Positions 30,413 through 39,853 of a DNA stretch of 64,000 bases are shown here, piece after piece (positions within the stretch are counted from its first letter, which is position 1; each line of letters starts with the position of its first letter). Under the pieces are notes generated by a model that was given only the letters and a program-made list of their open reading frames with translations, was not told where the DNA came from and made no database searches. The translations under genes and the position numbers were made by a program. Source of the DNA: Acinetobacter sp. ANC 4558 (GTDB lineage Bacteria; Pseudomonadota; Gammaproteobacteria; Pseudomonadales; Moraxellaceae); contig NZ_NEGH01000007.1 of assembly GCF_002135375.1 (NCBI RefSeq), forward strand, positions 130,792 through 194,791. The letters run 5' to 3'.

Positions 30413-30523
30413 TTACTTGATTGGAGGCGATAACTTTCGGAATTTCGATATCTTAAAGCCTTCAGGTAATGGTCGCTGAATGACAGATAATGCAAGATTT
30501 CTGACACATATTTCGAGATTGTT
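30413..30523 (-). pseudogene. possible 3' relic of an unidentified gene
   Basis: The minus strand has about 35 open codons ending at a stop at 30415-30413. They read like a real protein tail (QRPLPEGFKISKFRKLSPP). Stop codons lie just upstream and there is no start, so at most it is the C-terminal scrap of a lost gene. I cannot name the family. It lies at the left edge of the accessory island and may be part of the insertion scar. Confidence 0.35.
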
Positions 30524-30823
30524 ACGTTAATGTGAAATCATTCATTAATGTTATCAACAGAAATAAAAAAGAGCCTCATGTGATCTTTCTAGTTGAAAGT
30601 GTATAAATTGAAGAGAAAAAACAAAATAAGTAATCTTATCAATGAATTACTTATTTTTTATTTATGTATATAAATAAGCTATATTGGAAATATTTATTAA
30701 TCTCATAAAGAAATTAAAGAATTTCTATCTCATTTTTGGACAATTTCGTATTACGAATAGAAATAAAACAAATCCAGTTTGCATGAGAAAATGTATGGAA
30801 AAATTCAACCGCATTGAACAAGT
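30524..30823. other. left-flank intergenic of the accessory island
   Basis: About 300 bp with no gene. It holds one hairpin with T-tail (30624-30660). No direct repeat matching the right flank was found by eye. Confidence 0.4.
30624..30660. terminator. AT-rich hairpin terminator at the island's left edge
   Basis: AAATAAGTAAT (30624-30634) pairs perfectly with ATTACTTATTT (30646-30656), loop 11 nt, followed by TTTA. It could end leftward transcription of the 1264-residue gene or rightward leakage from nrdB. Confidence 0.55.
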
Positions 30824-33800
30824 TTATAGTTCAATACTTTTTTCACAGTAAAAGTTAATGATGACATGATAAATCGAAACAGTAATGTTACCACGTTGAA
30901 GTTCTTCTTTCCCCATCCAAAAGGTGTCTGAATCTTCACCATTTACAGTCTCAAGAACATAACCATTTACTTTGGAAAAACCTTTGTGCTGACGTTGTTT
31001 TATGTGGTTCTTATACTTATCTAAGAGAGTGACAAAATCTTTATCGAATGCATATACGACAACAAATATCGTATTAAAGCCCTCTTGATCATACCCCGCC
31101 AACTTATCCATATGGTCATTGATCTCGGTAGTACCCCATTTAAGAAGGCGAAACGCTTCAAATAACGCAATACGTCTACTTTGATTGTTATCTACTATAA
31201 CGCCATCCACCTCACCATAGCTTTTACCTGAAGATGAACTACCTATTTGACTTTGATCCGAAATATGAAGTGGAGAGCTTTTTTCTCTCATGTTAAAAAG
31301 ACTACAAAACCATTGATTAATTCGATCTTCGTTTGCTGGCTTACTAGAATATCCAGATGAGGATTCCTCATCTTTAACAGGTATGTAAATATTTTTACTG
31401 CGACTAAGCAATTCTTTAGAGACTGAAGAAACTGTTTCAACTAAATACTCTTCAACAGTGCTGTTATTTGTTATCTTCACATATGTTTCGACATCACTAC
31501 CGTTAATCAGTTTAAAGCTATTTGCTAGTTGCTTAGGACTTCTTTGATTCCTTTCTGCAAAACGATCGATATATTGCGTAGCAGATGACTCCTTCGCTAA
31601 AGCATTCATTATAGAGTCGTTGATTTTGGCTAATTCATCTGACAGAGCTTCGTATTGACCTAGGAATTTAATATAAGCTGAAAATGCTATATCTGCTTCT
31701 TTTACGAATTTATGCTTGAGCAGTAATTCACAGTAAGGTGCAAGTAACTGAGGAAGAAATTTCTGAGCTGAGCTCAATAGTTTCCATGTTTCCCTCATTG
31801 AACTGATGTCATTAATCGTTAAGTAAGCATACATTACTCCTGATATCCACGGTAATGGATAACTCGGGATATCAGACCATTGTGCTTTTGCCGACTGTTT
31901 TACTTCTGACAAAGCCTTTCGAATCAAAGTAATATTTGAAGCTTCATGATGGTTAGCAAGATACGTATGTAATAGCATTAGAATATGTTCTGGGTTATTA
32001 GTATCTTCGACCAATCTTTCCAAAATACGAATGCTCTTATTGGTATCTTTATCGATTAAATAGTATGCTAGATAGTAGCGTCTAAAATGTTCACATTCGT
32101 TGTAATGATTTTTCTCGTTATAGGTAAATGGAATAGGGATATCGTTAATATGAGATTGAAAATCAGGGTCGTATTCATCTTGATTAACAGCCAATAATGT
32201 AACGTCTAATTTATATTGATAACACTTTATCAATTGGCGTTTTTCAGCAAAGAGGTGATGGTGCTGATTTTTGAACCTACCTTCATTCAGCTCATGACTA
32301 GCTTGAGTGAGAACGGTCAGAGCTAGGTCAAATTCAGAAGCACTGTATGCTGATACGAATGTTTTTTCTAAGACATCTAAAGAGCTTTTATCAATATTGT
32401 CTACTGCGAGTTTTGTGATTGCTAATTTGATAAGCTCTTTTCTTGCAGGATGAATACAAGCCTCCATCAATTGGAAAAGCTGTGAGTTTGTTAGGATCTC
32501 GTCATTTGAATCAAGAAAGCTTTCGAAGTCTGAATCATCGATTTTGTTTATGTAGACACAAAAATCAGGCCATAGATCGTAAGCATTTACTCCAATAGTG
32601 TGAAATAATCCAACTCTTTCATTAGTACCAAAGCCTAAATTGTCAACGATAGATATATTTCTTTTATGCAGTTTATTTAAATGTTGGCAAGAGTCATGAT
32701 TTGCAACCGACATCAGTATTTGAAAGTAACAACTTATAGCTCTTTTCGCTTCATACGGAGAATCATTTGCGCATAGCAGAGCAGATGACCAATCAGTTTT
32801 ATGTCTTTTAGAAATTGACAATATCCGTTGTACATTATCTTCAATAACTAATTTGTACCAAGGGAACTGTTTAATAAGGATTGAAGCATCTAGGTTTGAT
32901 TTTTTCCCTTCAAGATTTAATATCAGATCTTGCTCTAGCTCATTAGTAATAAGGTTAATTAATTCACTTATATACACCTGAGCGGTATCAAGAGAATTCC
33001 TATCGATGAAATCATATAGCCACCATAACAAAAAATATTTGTTATTACTGAGATTAAAAATCGCTGGATTCGGATAAGCGTGTTCGCTTAAATCCACTTT
33101 TTTAATACTATCAATCATTGATAGTATTTGATTAGGCTGTTGATGCTTTAAAAAGTTGTCAAATAATGTGTAGTAATGTGAATCTTTAAAGTCATTTTTA
33201 AACAACTGTAAGTTATCAGTTAATACAAAAACAATATCAATAAAGTCTTCACTACAATGAAAGTTGTTAGAATTTTTTTCTGAATATTTTCGGGAAATAA
33301 AAATCTCTAATTCTTCTAAAATGCTGCGATTTTCAATCTGATTCGCAATGTCATTATAGAAATAGGAAAACCAAAATATTGCGAAGTTACATGTATCTAT
33401 TCTAGATAGGAGAAGGCAGAAATATTTAGGTAATAATCGAAATCGAAACAAATCACTAAAGAGTAATTGTTTAAGTAAAGGGTGTTCCAAAGAAAATTCA
33501 ATCAGTTCTATAAGTTTATGAGGATAAAATAGCGAATGGTTATCAATACAAATGCTTTCCTCTAAAAAATCCGAAACTAACCAACTATAAAAGTATCCAA
33601 CCCTGTGGTGATAAGTTCTGCTTTCTAAATGCTCCTGTATCTGAGAAAATTCATTTTTACTAACCTGACGTGATAAATGAGAATTAAAGGAAGGCAGAGA
33701 GCTTTCTGTAATCACATTTTTTCTAGGCTGGTTTACACATTTGTCAGTATTATTCGTTGTTCCGCTCGTTGGTAAAAGGTCAATTGACATGGTTATCACT

Positions 33801-34618
33801 GGAGTATAGTTGCGAACAATGTCTGAAAAAAAATTACTATTTGATATTGAACGTGTTAAATCTCTAGGTACAGGTAGCTCTAGTAAATGTTTTGTCAGCT
33901 CGACTGTATAAGCTTTGTACTCTTCTTCTGATGTCACATAATTAAGAATAGGGAGAGCACAACTACACGTTAATCGCATGATACGTAGCCATTTTCCAAA
34001 GGCTTCATTAGCGTTAGCGGAGTTGGAAAGTAACATCTGCCATAAAAAGGTACTAACTAACTGGTTAAGGTTATGCTCTCTTCCGTTAAATACATAAAAA
34101 TTATCTTCTTTTTTAACATAGTTGAATAAAATGGATGTGCTAGGGAATTCTCTATCCCATATATCTTCCGACACACAGAGGTTAGTTTTTTTATATCCTT
34201 CCTGACCGTGCTGGATATGTTGTAAAGTTCTAAGAGTTTCTATTATGGGAACTAGAGAGTCATCAACTTGCCGCTCAAGGTCGTGTTCTAAGTTACAAGT
34301 AAGCAAAAGGAAATCAGCCTCAAATGTTATAAGGCAGCATTTTTCTAAATATTCAATTTCAATGCCTTTGTTAATCTGTACAAGTTCGCCATTACGTTCC
34401 CATAACTTAGTACCATCAAGAAGCCCAGTTACACAGTTTCTATCTAGAGGTTCTGTCGTAAGTGAAGAGTACATTAAAAATGTTGCTAAATCCTCAGCTT
34501 CTTTTTGTTGTTCTAAACTGTAGAATTTCTGCGAATCAGATGGGGCTCGTGTGGATAGCTCCAAAAGAGATTTAATCTTCGACCAATCCCTTGAATGCTC
34601 GACATGATTTGCAGCCAT
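30824..34618 (-). CDS. large uncharacterised protein, 1264 residues, candidate defence effector
   Basis: I do not recognise this protein. It is long, soluble-looking, without a signal peptide or clear membrane segment. I find no Walker A or kinase motif by eye. Most of it (about residues 350-1060) is leucine-rich helical sequence of TPR/HEAT-like character. The last 150 residues look like a separate alpha/beta domain. There GEVDGVIVDNN (Asp1138) is followed 16 residues later by ALFEAFRL (Glu1154), then DHMDKLAGYD and a hydrophobic strand FVVVY. That resembles a degenerate PD-(D/E)XK nuclease fold, but the canonical Lys is not evident. The region before it (about 1080-1130) is Ser-rich and linker-like. 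The gene lies 265 bp downstream of qatD on the same strand, after the qat terminator. A defence role is inferred from position only. Confidence 0.7.
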   Translation of the reverse strand: MAANHVEHSRDWSKIKSLLELSTRAPSDSQKFYSLEQQKEAEDLATFLMYSSLTTEPLDRNCVTGLLDGTKLWERNGELVQINKGIEIEYLEKCCLITFEADFLLLTCNLEHDLERQVDDSLVPIIETLRTLQHIQHGQEGYKKTNLCVSEDIWDREFPSTSILFNYVKKEDNFYVFNGREHNLNQLVSTFLWQMLLSNSANANEAFGKWLRIMRLTCSCALPILNYVTSEEEYKAYTVELTKHLLELPVPRDLTRSISNSNFFSDIVRNYTPVITMSIDLLPTSGTTNNTDKCVNQPRKNVITESSLPSFNSHLSRQVSKNEFSQIQEHLESRTYHHRVGYFYSWLVSDFLEESICIDNHSLFYPHKLIELIEFSLEHPLLKQLLFSDLFRFRLLPKYFCLLLSRIDTCNFAIFWFSYFYNDIANQIENRSILEELEIFISRKYSEKNSNNFHCSEDFIDIVFVLTDNLQLFKNDFKDSHYYTLFDNFLKHQQPNQILSMIDSIKKVDLSEHAYPNPAIFNLSNNKYFLLWWLYDFIDRNSLDTAQVYISELINLITNELEQDLILNLEGKKSNLDASILIKQFPWYKLVIEDNVQRILSISKRHKTDWSSALLCANDSPYEAKRAISCYFQILMSVANHDSCQHLNKLHKRNISIVDNLGFGTNERVGLFHTIGVNAYDLWPDFCVYINKIDDSDFESFLDSNDEILTNSQLFQLMEACIHPARKELIKLAITKLAVDNIDKSSLDVLEKTFVSAYSASEFDLALTVLTQASHELNEGRFKNQHHHLFAEKRQLIKCYQYKLDVTLLAVNQDEYDPDFQSHINDIPIPFTYNEKNHYNECEHFRRYYLAYYLIDKDTNKSIRILERLVEDTNNPEHILMLLHTYLANHHEASNITLIRKALSEVKQSAKAQWSDIPSYPLPWISGVMYAYLTINDISSMRETWKLLSSAQKFLPQLLAPYCELLLKHKFVKEADIAFSAYIKFLGQYEALSDELAKINDSIMNALAKESSATQYIDRFAERNQRSPKQLANSFKLINGSDVETYVKITNNSTVEEYLVETVSSVSKELLSRSKNIYIPVKDEESSSGYSSKPANEDRINQWFCSLFNMREKSSPLHISDQSQIGSSSSGKSYGEVDGVIVDNNQSRRIALFEAFRLLKWGTTEINDHMDKLAGYDQEGFNTIFVVVYAFDKDFVTLLDKYKNHIKQRQHKGFSKVNGYVLETVNGEDSDTFWMGKEELQRGNITVSIYHVIINFYCEKSIEL

Positions 34619-34876
34619 AGTACAATCTCTAAATTTAAACGAATAGATAGAAACTTATATTATTTAATTCAACTATATAGGTATATGATACATCGAAAAT
34701 TCAATAAGATTCCTATCAATTATTTAGAAATTAATGCAAAGGGATAAGGCATTTTACCTATGACTCTTCATGCCAAACCAAGATATTAATCAACTATTAG
34801 GAAAAGTAGGTCAAAAATGGTTATATGTGTTTAGAATTTTGGTGGCTATTCAACCATGATTTCCTCAACATCCTTA

Positions 34877-34910
34877 AATTTTTCTAACTTAATAATAAGT
34901 TAGAAAAATT
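34877..34910 (-). terminator. hairpin terminator overlapping the qatD stop codon
   Basis: A perfect 14-bp stem, AATTTTTCTAACTT (34877-34890) with AAGTTAGAAAAATT (34897-34910), has a 6-nt loop. The qatD stop codon (34886-34884) lies inside one arm. It ends the qat operon on the minus strand. Confidence 0.75.
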
Positions 34911-35612
34911 ATTATGAATCAATCTTTCTATTTCGCTATATGGGATTTTTAAAATTTCACTTAATTGTTTGAGTGCGATTGCAACATCCCACGGCATTGC
35001 AGATACTTTATTAACTTGAGCAAATGGTCCATCCGTTTCTGTTATTAACCTATCAATAGGTATTTCCTTGACGAGCTCTATAGCACGTTTACTTTTTAAC
35101 ATTGCAGGTCCCACACTAAACCAACAGCCCAGACTTATTGCTCTTCTCAACTCAGTCTTATTGCCTGTAAACCAATGTAAAATTGGCACTCCAGCTTTTG
35201 GATACTTTTCAATAAAGTTTAGAACTTCGCTAGTTGCATGACGACTATGAATACTAAGTATTTTTCCACCAGCGTTTGTACATGCTCTTAAAATATGTTC
35301 AAAAACCATCGTTTGTATATTCCAATGATCTTTAAATTCCTTTCCACCATCCAAACCAATTTCACCAATATATCTAGTTTTAGAAATCAATCGATCAAAT
35401 AAAGGGAGTTCTGAATATCGCTCATGTGCAATTTGAGGATGTAGTCCTAATGCAGTCTTTATACGAGGAAAATTGATACTAAGTGCATTCGTTCCCTCCC
35501 ATGCACTTGGTGTTGTAGTTACAGATAGAACATACATATTCATGTTTACGATATTCTGTATAACATGAACCACATCAGGATAGAGGTCTAAATGTGCATG
35601 AAAATCAATCAT
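34884..35612 (-). CDS. qatD: QatD, TatD-like nuclease of the QatABCD defence system
   Basis: TatD-family metal-dependent DNase, 242 residues. Metal ligands include His5 and His7 (HAHLD), the Glu of IGEIGLDGG, a His in ILSIHSRHA, a His in ILHWFTG and the Asp of TETDGPF. It is fourth in the operon and starts inside an ATGA overlap with the qatC stop (35609-35612), so translation is coupled. A TatD-like protein after a QueC-like protein and a KAP ATPase is the signature of the qatABCD anti-phage system. Confidence 0.92.
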   Translation of the reverse strand: MIDFHAHLDLYPDVVHVIQNIVNMNMYVLSVTTTPSAWEGTNALSINFPRIKTALGLHPQIAHERYSELPLFDRLISKTRYIGEIGLDGGKEFKDHWNIQTMVFEHILRACTNAGGKILSIHSRHATSEVLNFIEKYPKAGVPILHWFTGNKTELRRAISLGCWFSVGPAMLKSKRAIELVKEIPIDRLITETDGPFAQVNKVSAMPWDVAIALKQLSEILKIPYSEIERLIHNNFSNLLLS

Positions 35613-36895
35613 ACTAAACCTAAATCTCCAATAAATTTTTGCATTTCTAACAAACCTCTTTCTACAGTATCTTGATGTTTTTGCTTATCTTGATCAGGTA
35701 TTAAATTAGAGCTCAAAGATGCACCAATCCACTTTGAAGTGCCTAACTCTTGCCTATTTAAAATTGCTATACGCATAGAAAACACATCATCAAATCGTGC
35801 ATAATTTTCATTATCTTGACTTAAATCATCAAACTTGTATTCAGTTTGATCATAATCTTTGCCTTTCCAGTGAAAAAATGATGCTCTTCGTACCAAGCAA
35901 GGTACACAACGGCCACAATGAGTATTTTTATAGACCCCGTAACGTCCACAGCTAGTTGTAGTATGAGCTAAATTTTCAAGAATAGATTGATCCAAACATT
36001 GTTCTAACATTTCTCCTTTCGTAACGAATTTATAAGGATTGCATATCAATATATTTAATCCGCAATTATCTAAGATTTGTTGAAATAAATTTAGTACTAC
36101 AGGATGTGTCGTTCTCGTACTTAAACTTCCCACACGAGCAAGTGTAATAGGAGGATTAATTGATATATAACCATTCTCACAAACATAGAGTGTTACTGTT
36201 TCATTTTGTCTATGCATATCTAATGATGATGCAATCAATACGCCATATGTTAAAAAGATCATAGATCTTGATCTCTGGGAGGCGGGTGTTTCTGGAAATG
36301 GTACTTTAACATTATGATTTGTCATAAATTGGGCTAAATTACCTAATTTCTTAGCAAAATCTTGTTGGTTTTTACCATCACCTCTTACAGTTTGGGTTAC
36401 TACATATGGTTTATAATTTTGTTCAACTAAGTCTATAACACCAATGAAGCTATCAAGCCCACCAGATAATAAGGAAACGCAATCTTCTAATTGATAAAAG
36501 GCATCTTTATGTAATTTGGGATATTCTCCACCACCAACAAAATTTAACTCCCATCTATCTGTTGTAAGAAAACTTAAAAGGGCTTCTAATAATTTTTTTT
36601 GTTCATTCCAAAAAATACTATCTATTACTGAAATTGTTAACTCAAAATGTCTTGTCCAACCATCAGGGCTTTTTTTTCGATGTCCGGCTTGATCTGCAGC
36701 AATCACAGATAATGCAATAGATACAAGATCCCATGCTTTTTCATGCGGAATAAGCTTACTATCATAAACTTCTCGTAAAATTTTTGCCCCAATACACCCC
36801 TTAGACTTATCTTGTGTATATTCAAATAGTATTACATCTAAGTCGCTATTAATTTCAGAAAAATTAAAATCTTCTAATGCGCATGTAATTTTCAT
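35609..36895 (-). CDS. qatC: QatC, QueC-like protein of the QatABCD defence system
   Basis: Protein of 428 residues with an N-terminal extension of about 135 residues and a QueC-like PP-loop ATPase domain. The PP-loop is SGGLDS at residues 144-149. Four cysteines of the QueC zinc site are present: Cys316, Cys327, Cys330 and Cys333 (CGRCVPC). QueC makes 7-cyano-7-deazaguanine from 7-carboxy-7-deazaguanine; in Qat systems the QueC-like enzyme is thought to do related chemistry on another target. Both ends overlap neighbours by four bases (ATGA at 36892-36895 and at 35609-35612). Confidence 0.93.
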   Translation of the reverse strand: MKITCALEDFNFSEINSDLDVILFEYTQDKSKGCIGAKILREVYDSKLIPHEKAWDLVSIALSVIAADQAGHRKKSPDGWTRHFELTISVIDSIFWNEQKKLLEALLSFLTTDRWELNFVGGGEYPKLHKDAFYQLEDCVSLLSGGLDSFIGVIDLVEQNYKPYVVTQTVRGDGKNQQDFAKKLGNLAQFMTNHNVKVPFPETPASQRSRSMIFLTYGVLIASSLDMHRQNETVTLYVCENGYISINPPITLARVGSLSTRTTHPVVLNLFQQILDNCGLNILICNPYKFVTKGEMLEQCLDQSILENLAHTTTSCGRYGVYKNTHCGRCVPCLVRRASFFHWKGKDYDQTEYKFDDLSQDNENYARFDDVFSMRIAILNRQELGTSKWIGASLSSNLIPDQDKQKHQDTVERGLLEMQKFIGDLGLV

Positions 36896-37647
36896 TCGGC
36901 ATACCCCTCAAAAACTTCAAATGTTTCACGTATTGAATTATCCACAATATTTTTTATCTGATCTGAAGCTAATGGAGTTCTTTCATTAATATTTTTTCTA
37001 AACGATTCAGCCACAGTTTGCCTTACGTAGTCTCTTATTTCTTTTAATCGGCTTAGTCCCAAAGTTGCATTCGGAGCTTTACTTAGGATAGTTTTACTTA
37101 AGTCTAAATTTATCCTTCTAAATACATCATCACTAACAAATCTTTCTAATGCGAATAAGCGCTGTGAGTCATCTAAATTTTTAAGATCAGCTTCAGGAAA
37201 TTTTTCTAATAATTCACATAATGCATTTTTAACAGACTCTCTACTAGCCTCTGTATCTTGAGTACCATCAACAGGTGCAACAACCTCAACTATAGCATCC
37301 ATAACCTCTTCAGCGGACTTTCCAGTTAGAAGAATTGGATCAAGAGCTCCGCCACTTTGTGTAAAAGGATTTTGTTCCGAACCTAAAGCATTAAATAATG
37401 TTGTCGCTTTCTGTGTTGTTCCTGACAGACGGCTTGTAGCCGTTCTACTACCTCCATATCCTTTTTTTATGTATTGGCCAATACCCTTACGCATACTGGA
37501 AGCTTGACCACCTCCCATGAAGTTACCAAGATTTCTTCTAGCAGGTCCAAATCTTCCAGGTTCTGCTATTGGTGAGTTAGGTGCAGCCCATGACGGTACC
37601 ATTGGAACATTAGATGGAGATCCGTTACTTGATTGTGATGTTCCCAT
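36892..37647 (-). CDS. qatB: QatB, small subunit of the QatABCD defence system
   Basis: Protein of 251 residues from ATG 37647 (MGTSQSSNG). That start is preceded by a clear AGGAG seven bases upstream. A longer in-frame start at 37683 would overlap qatA and is less likely. The first 75 residues are Gly/Ser/Pro-rich and look disordered. The rest is helical, with no enzyme motif seen. QatB is a required subunit of unknown activity in this system. The start lies one base beyond the qatA stop (37649) and the end overlaps the qatC start, so the four genes form one coupled unit. Confidence 0.88.
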   Translation of the reverse strand: MGTSQSSNGSPSNVPMVPSWAAPNSPIAEPGRFGPARRNLGNFMGGGQASSMRKGIGQYIKKGYGGSRTATSRLSGTTQKATTLFNALGSEQNPFTQSGGALDPILLTGKSAEEVMDAIVEVVAPVDGTQDTEASRESVKNALCELLEKFPEADLKNLDDSQRLFALERFVSDDVFRRINLDLSKTILSKAPNATLGLSRLKEIRDYVRQTVAESFRKNINERTPLASDQIKNIVDNSIRETFEVFEGYAE

Positions 37648-37648
37648 T

Positions 37649-39496
37649 TTACGATCTCCTATTATTTCTTGAGCTAATTGCATTTTTCACAGGTCGAGAA
37701 ATATATTCACCATCTTTCCATTGCTCAAAGACAGACTTAGACCAGTTTTGATCAGAGATTTTTGGAACTATGCTTGCTTTAACTTGTATTGGTGGTCGAT
37801 CTTTGAAGAAATTAGCTAATCTTTGCCCTAAAACCTCATCTACTTTAGCAAGGACTAAGGCCGACTCCAAAATATCGGGAGCCCCCCATTCGGTTTCTTG
37901 CTGTGCTTTGATTAATACTTTATCCATTAAGATATTAAGTTCATGCCTACCAATTAATCTCAAACTATCTAATAAAGAGCCAGCCATGGATGATTGATTT
38001 AATAATGCCTCTAGCAATCCAATAGCTTCAGTTGATAATCGATCTTCTTTAGTAATAAATGGTGCATGTTCGCGGCTTACATATAAAACACCTCGCAAAT
38101 CTTCATCCGCAAGCATAGGTTGTAATTTTAACCAATCTTTTACAAATGAATCATCCCAATGATCACTAACATTAATATCTCTACCAGCTAAAGCTTCACT
38201 CTCCCATTGTTTTAAAATAGTAGGTTTCCCACTATCATGGTTCATTACAGAAGCTAAAAGCTCTGTATAAGCTTTTGGATGTGCACAACGCTCAAACAAT
38301 AATATTTTGACTAACGCCCCCTCATCTAAAGTTATCCCTTGACTTCTTGCCATTGCTAATCTAATTGATAATGCATTCATAAATCTTTTTATTAAACGAG
38401 GATTTCCGGCAATACCAGTAGCCTGCGTCATAAGTACTGCTAATCTATCTGCTAATTCTAATTTCAACTCTAATTCTGAATTAATTGTTGCATTTTGATT
38501 TTTTACAAAATTAATATCGACCCGATTACCTTGCCAAGCCTTTCCTAATTGTTCACAAATTTTTTGTTGGAGGTGATCTTTATGTGAATCAGGCAAAGTA
38601 CTATTATCAATAAACATCATCATCATATAAGCACGAACTTCATGAGTTCCAAGAGGCGGTACTCTTATAGGCACTTGTATAAGCTTGTCAAAATAATTAA
38701 TAACTAATTCATCTTCTATTCCTGAAAAATGCTTTTTGACCGCATGTTTAATCATTTGATCATCAGCAGCAATAACAAAAGCTGTATGCGGTAAAAATAG
38801 TAATAAACGTATAGCTTCTAAAGTAGAGATTGTTGTTTCTGGCAGACAACGATCTAGGTCATCGATTAAAACAACTAAAGTTACACCCATTTCATCTAAT
38901 AGATTTTCAAAAGTATCTCTTAAAGCCTGAATTTGTTTAGGGGGCGTTTTATCCCTTGCCTCTTTAATATACTTTTTACCCTCTTGCTCAATCTGATCAG
39001 CATCGATAGATGCTGGTTCAGAATCACTCTCCGAATCAGTAAAAAGTTCTAAAGTTTTACCCACTACTCCATTCAGAGGAATACCAGTAAAGACTGATGC
39101 TGCCGTTGCTGCAGTCATAGCCATTAACCGAAACCATTTAATCCTTTCAAAGAGCTCGCCAATTTTCTCTGAGAATCCTTGCCTCTTGGCAGCTTCTTCA
39201 GCAATTTTAGCTACAACGACATCAATTAAAGCCGCTCTAGCATCATCATAACCTTGATATAACCATGCATTAAATTCAACAAATATATATTTAGAATTAC
39301 CTGAGGCAGCATTTGTTTGTTTTAAAATTAATTCATTTTGAATTAATTTTATCATAGATGATTTTCCAATCCCCCATGCTCCAGATACTCCAATCGATAT
39401 AGGTCTTGATTGAGATTGTTCGATAATTTCAGCAACAGTTTTCGCAACCACTCCAAAATTTAAATAATCTCTTGTTGTTTCGTTATCACTCCACAT
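37649..39496 (-). CDS. qatA: QatA, KAP-family P-loop ATPase of the QatABCD defence system
   Basis: KAP-family NTPase of 615 residues. Walker A is GAWGIGKS at residues 39-46 and Walker B is LVVLIDDLDR at 207-216, with a following arginine-rich helix as in KAP proteins. A hydrophobic stretch (about 122-145) lies between them and may insert in or lie on the membrane, as in other KAP NTPases. The C-terminal half is helical. It is first in the qatABCD operon. Its upstream region (39497-39850) should hold the promoter. Confidence 0.93.
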   Translation of the reverse strand: MWSDNETTRDYLNFGVVAKTVAEIIEQSQSRPISIGVSGAWGIGKSSMIKLIQNELILKQTNAASGNSKYIFVEFNAWLYQGYDDARAALIDVVVAKIAEEAAKRQGFSEKIGELFERIKWFRLMAMTAATAASVFTGIPLNGVVGKTLELFTDSESDSEPASIDADQIEQEGKKYIKEARDKTPPKQIQALRDTFENLLDEMGVTLVVLIDDLDRCLPETTISTLEAIRLLLFLPHTAFVIAADDQMIKHAVKKHFSGIEDELVINYFDKLIQVPIRVPPLGTHEVRAYMMMMFIDNSTLPDSHKDHLQQKICEQLGKAWQGNRVDINFVKNQNATINSELELKLELADRLAVLMTQATGIAGNPRLIKRFMNALSIRLAMARSQGITLDEGALVKILLFERCAHPKAYTELLASVMNHDSGKPTILKQWESEALAGRDINVSDHWDDSFVKDWLKLQPMLADEDLRGVLYVSREHAPFITKEDRLSTEAIGLLEALLNQSSMAGSLLDSLRLIGRHELNILMDKVLIKAQQETEWGAPDILESALVLAKVDEVLGQRLANFFKDRPPIQVKASIVPKISDQNWSKSVFEQWKDGEYISRPVKNAISSRNNRRS

Positions 39497-39853
39497 TTTT
39501 AATCTCTAAGTTATAAATAACATTATCAAATATTTAAAAAGCTTATTTTTTCATCATATAGATTTTCTTTTTACTATCAATAGTTTCTAACGCTGAGTGA
39601 CTAAAGTTCGATATAAAAAGCTTAATACAGTATGTAACACTGCATACATTAAAAAATAAAGTTTTCATTTAAAATTAATAATTTACATTAACTTAATTGT
39701 AATAAAATACTACCCATCCATCTTTCATGGTTTTAACACTAGAGATCAAAAAACAATCATACTAATTATTATTTGAAGAGAAACCTATTAAGGAACTCTA
39801 AAATTTTAAATAAATGAAGTATTTCTTCATAAGATAAGTAGTTGAAGAGTACT
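39497..39853. other. intergenic region upstream of qatA
   Basis: About 357 bp of AT-rich sequence with no gene. It should contain the qat promoter. A short dyad, GTATG-taacac-TGCATAC-like (near 39630-39650), is visible but unassigned. Confidence 0.4.

Noticed and set aside
34770..34859. 29-codon plus-strand ORF between qatD and the large gene
   Set aside because: No ribosome site, very short, and in a gap between minus-strand genes. It may be chance.
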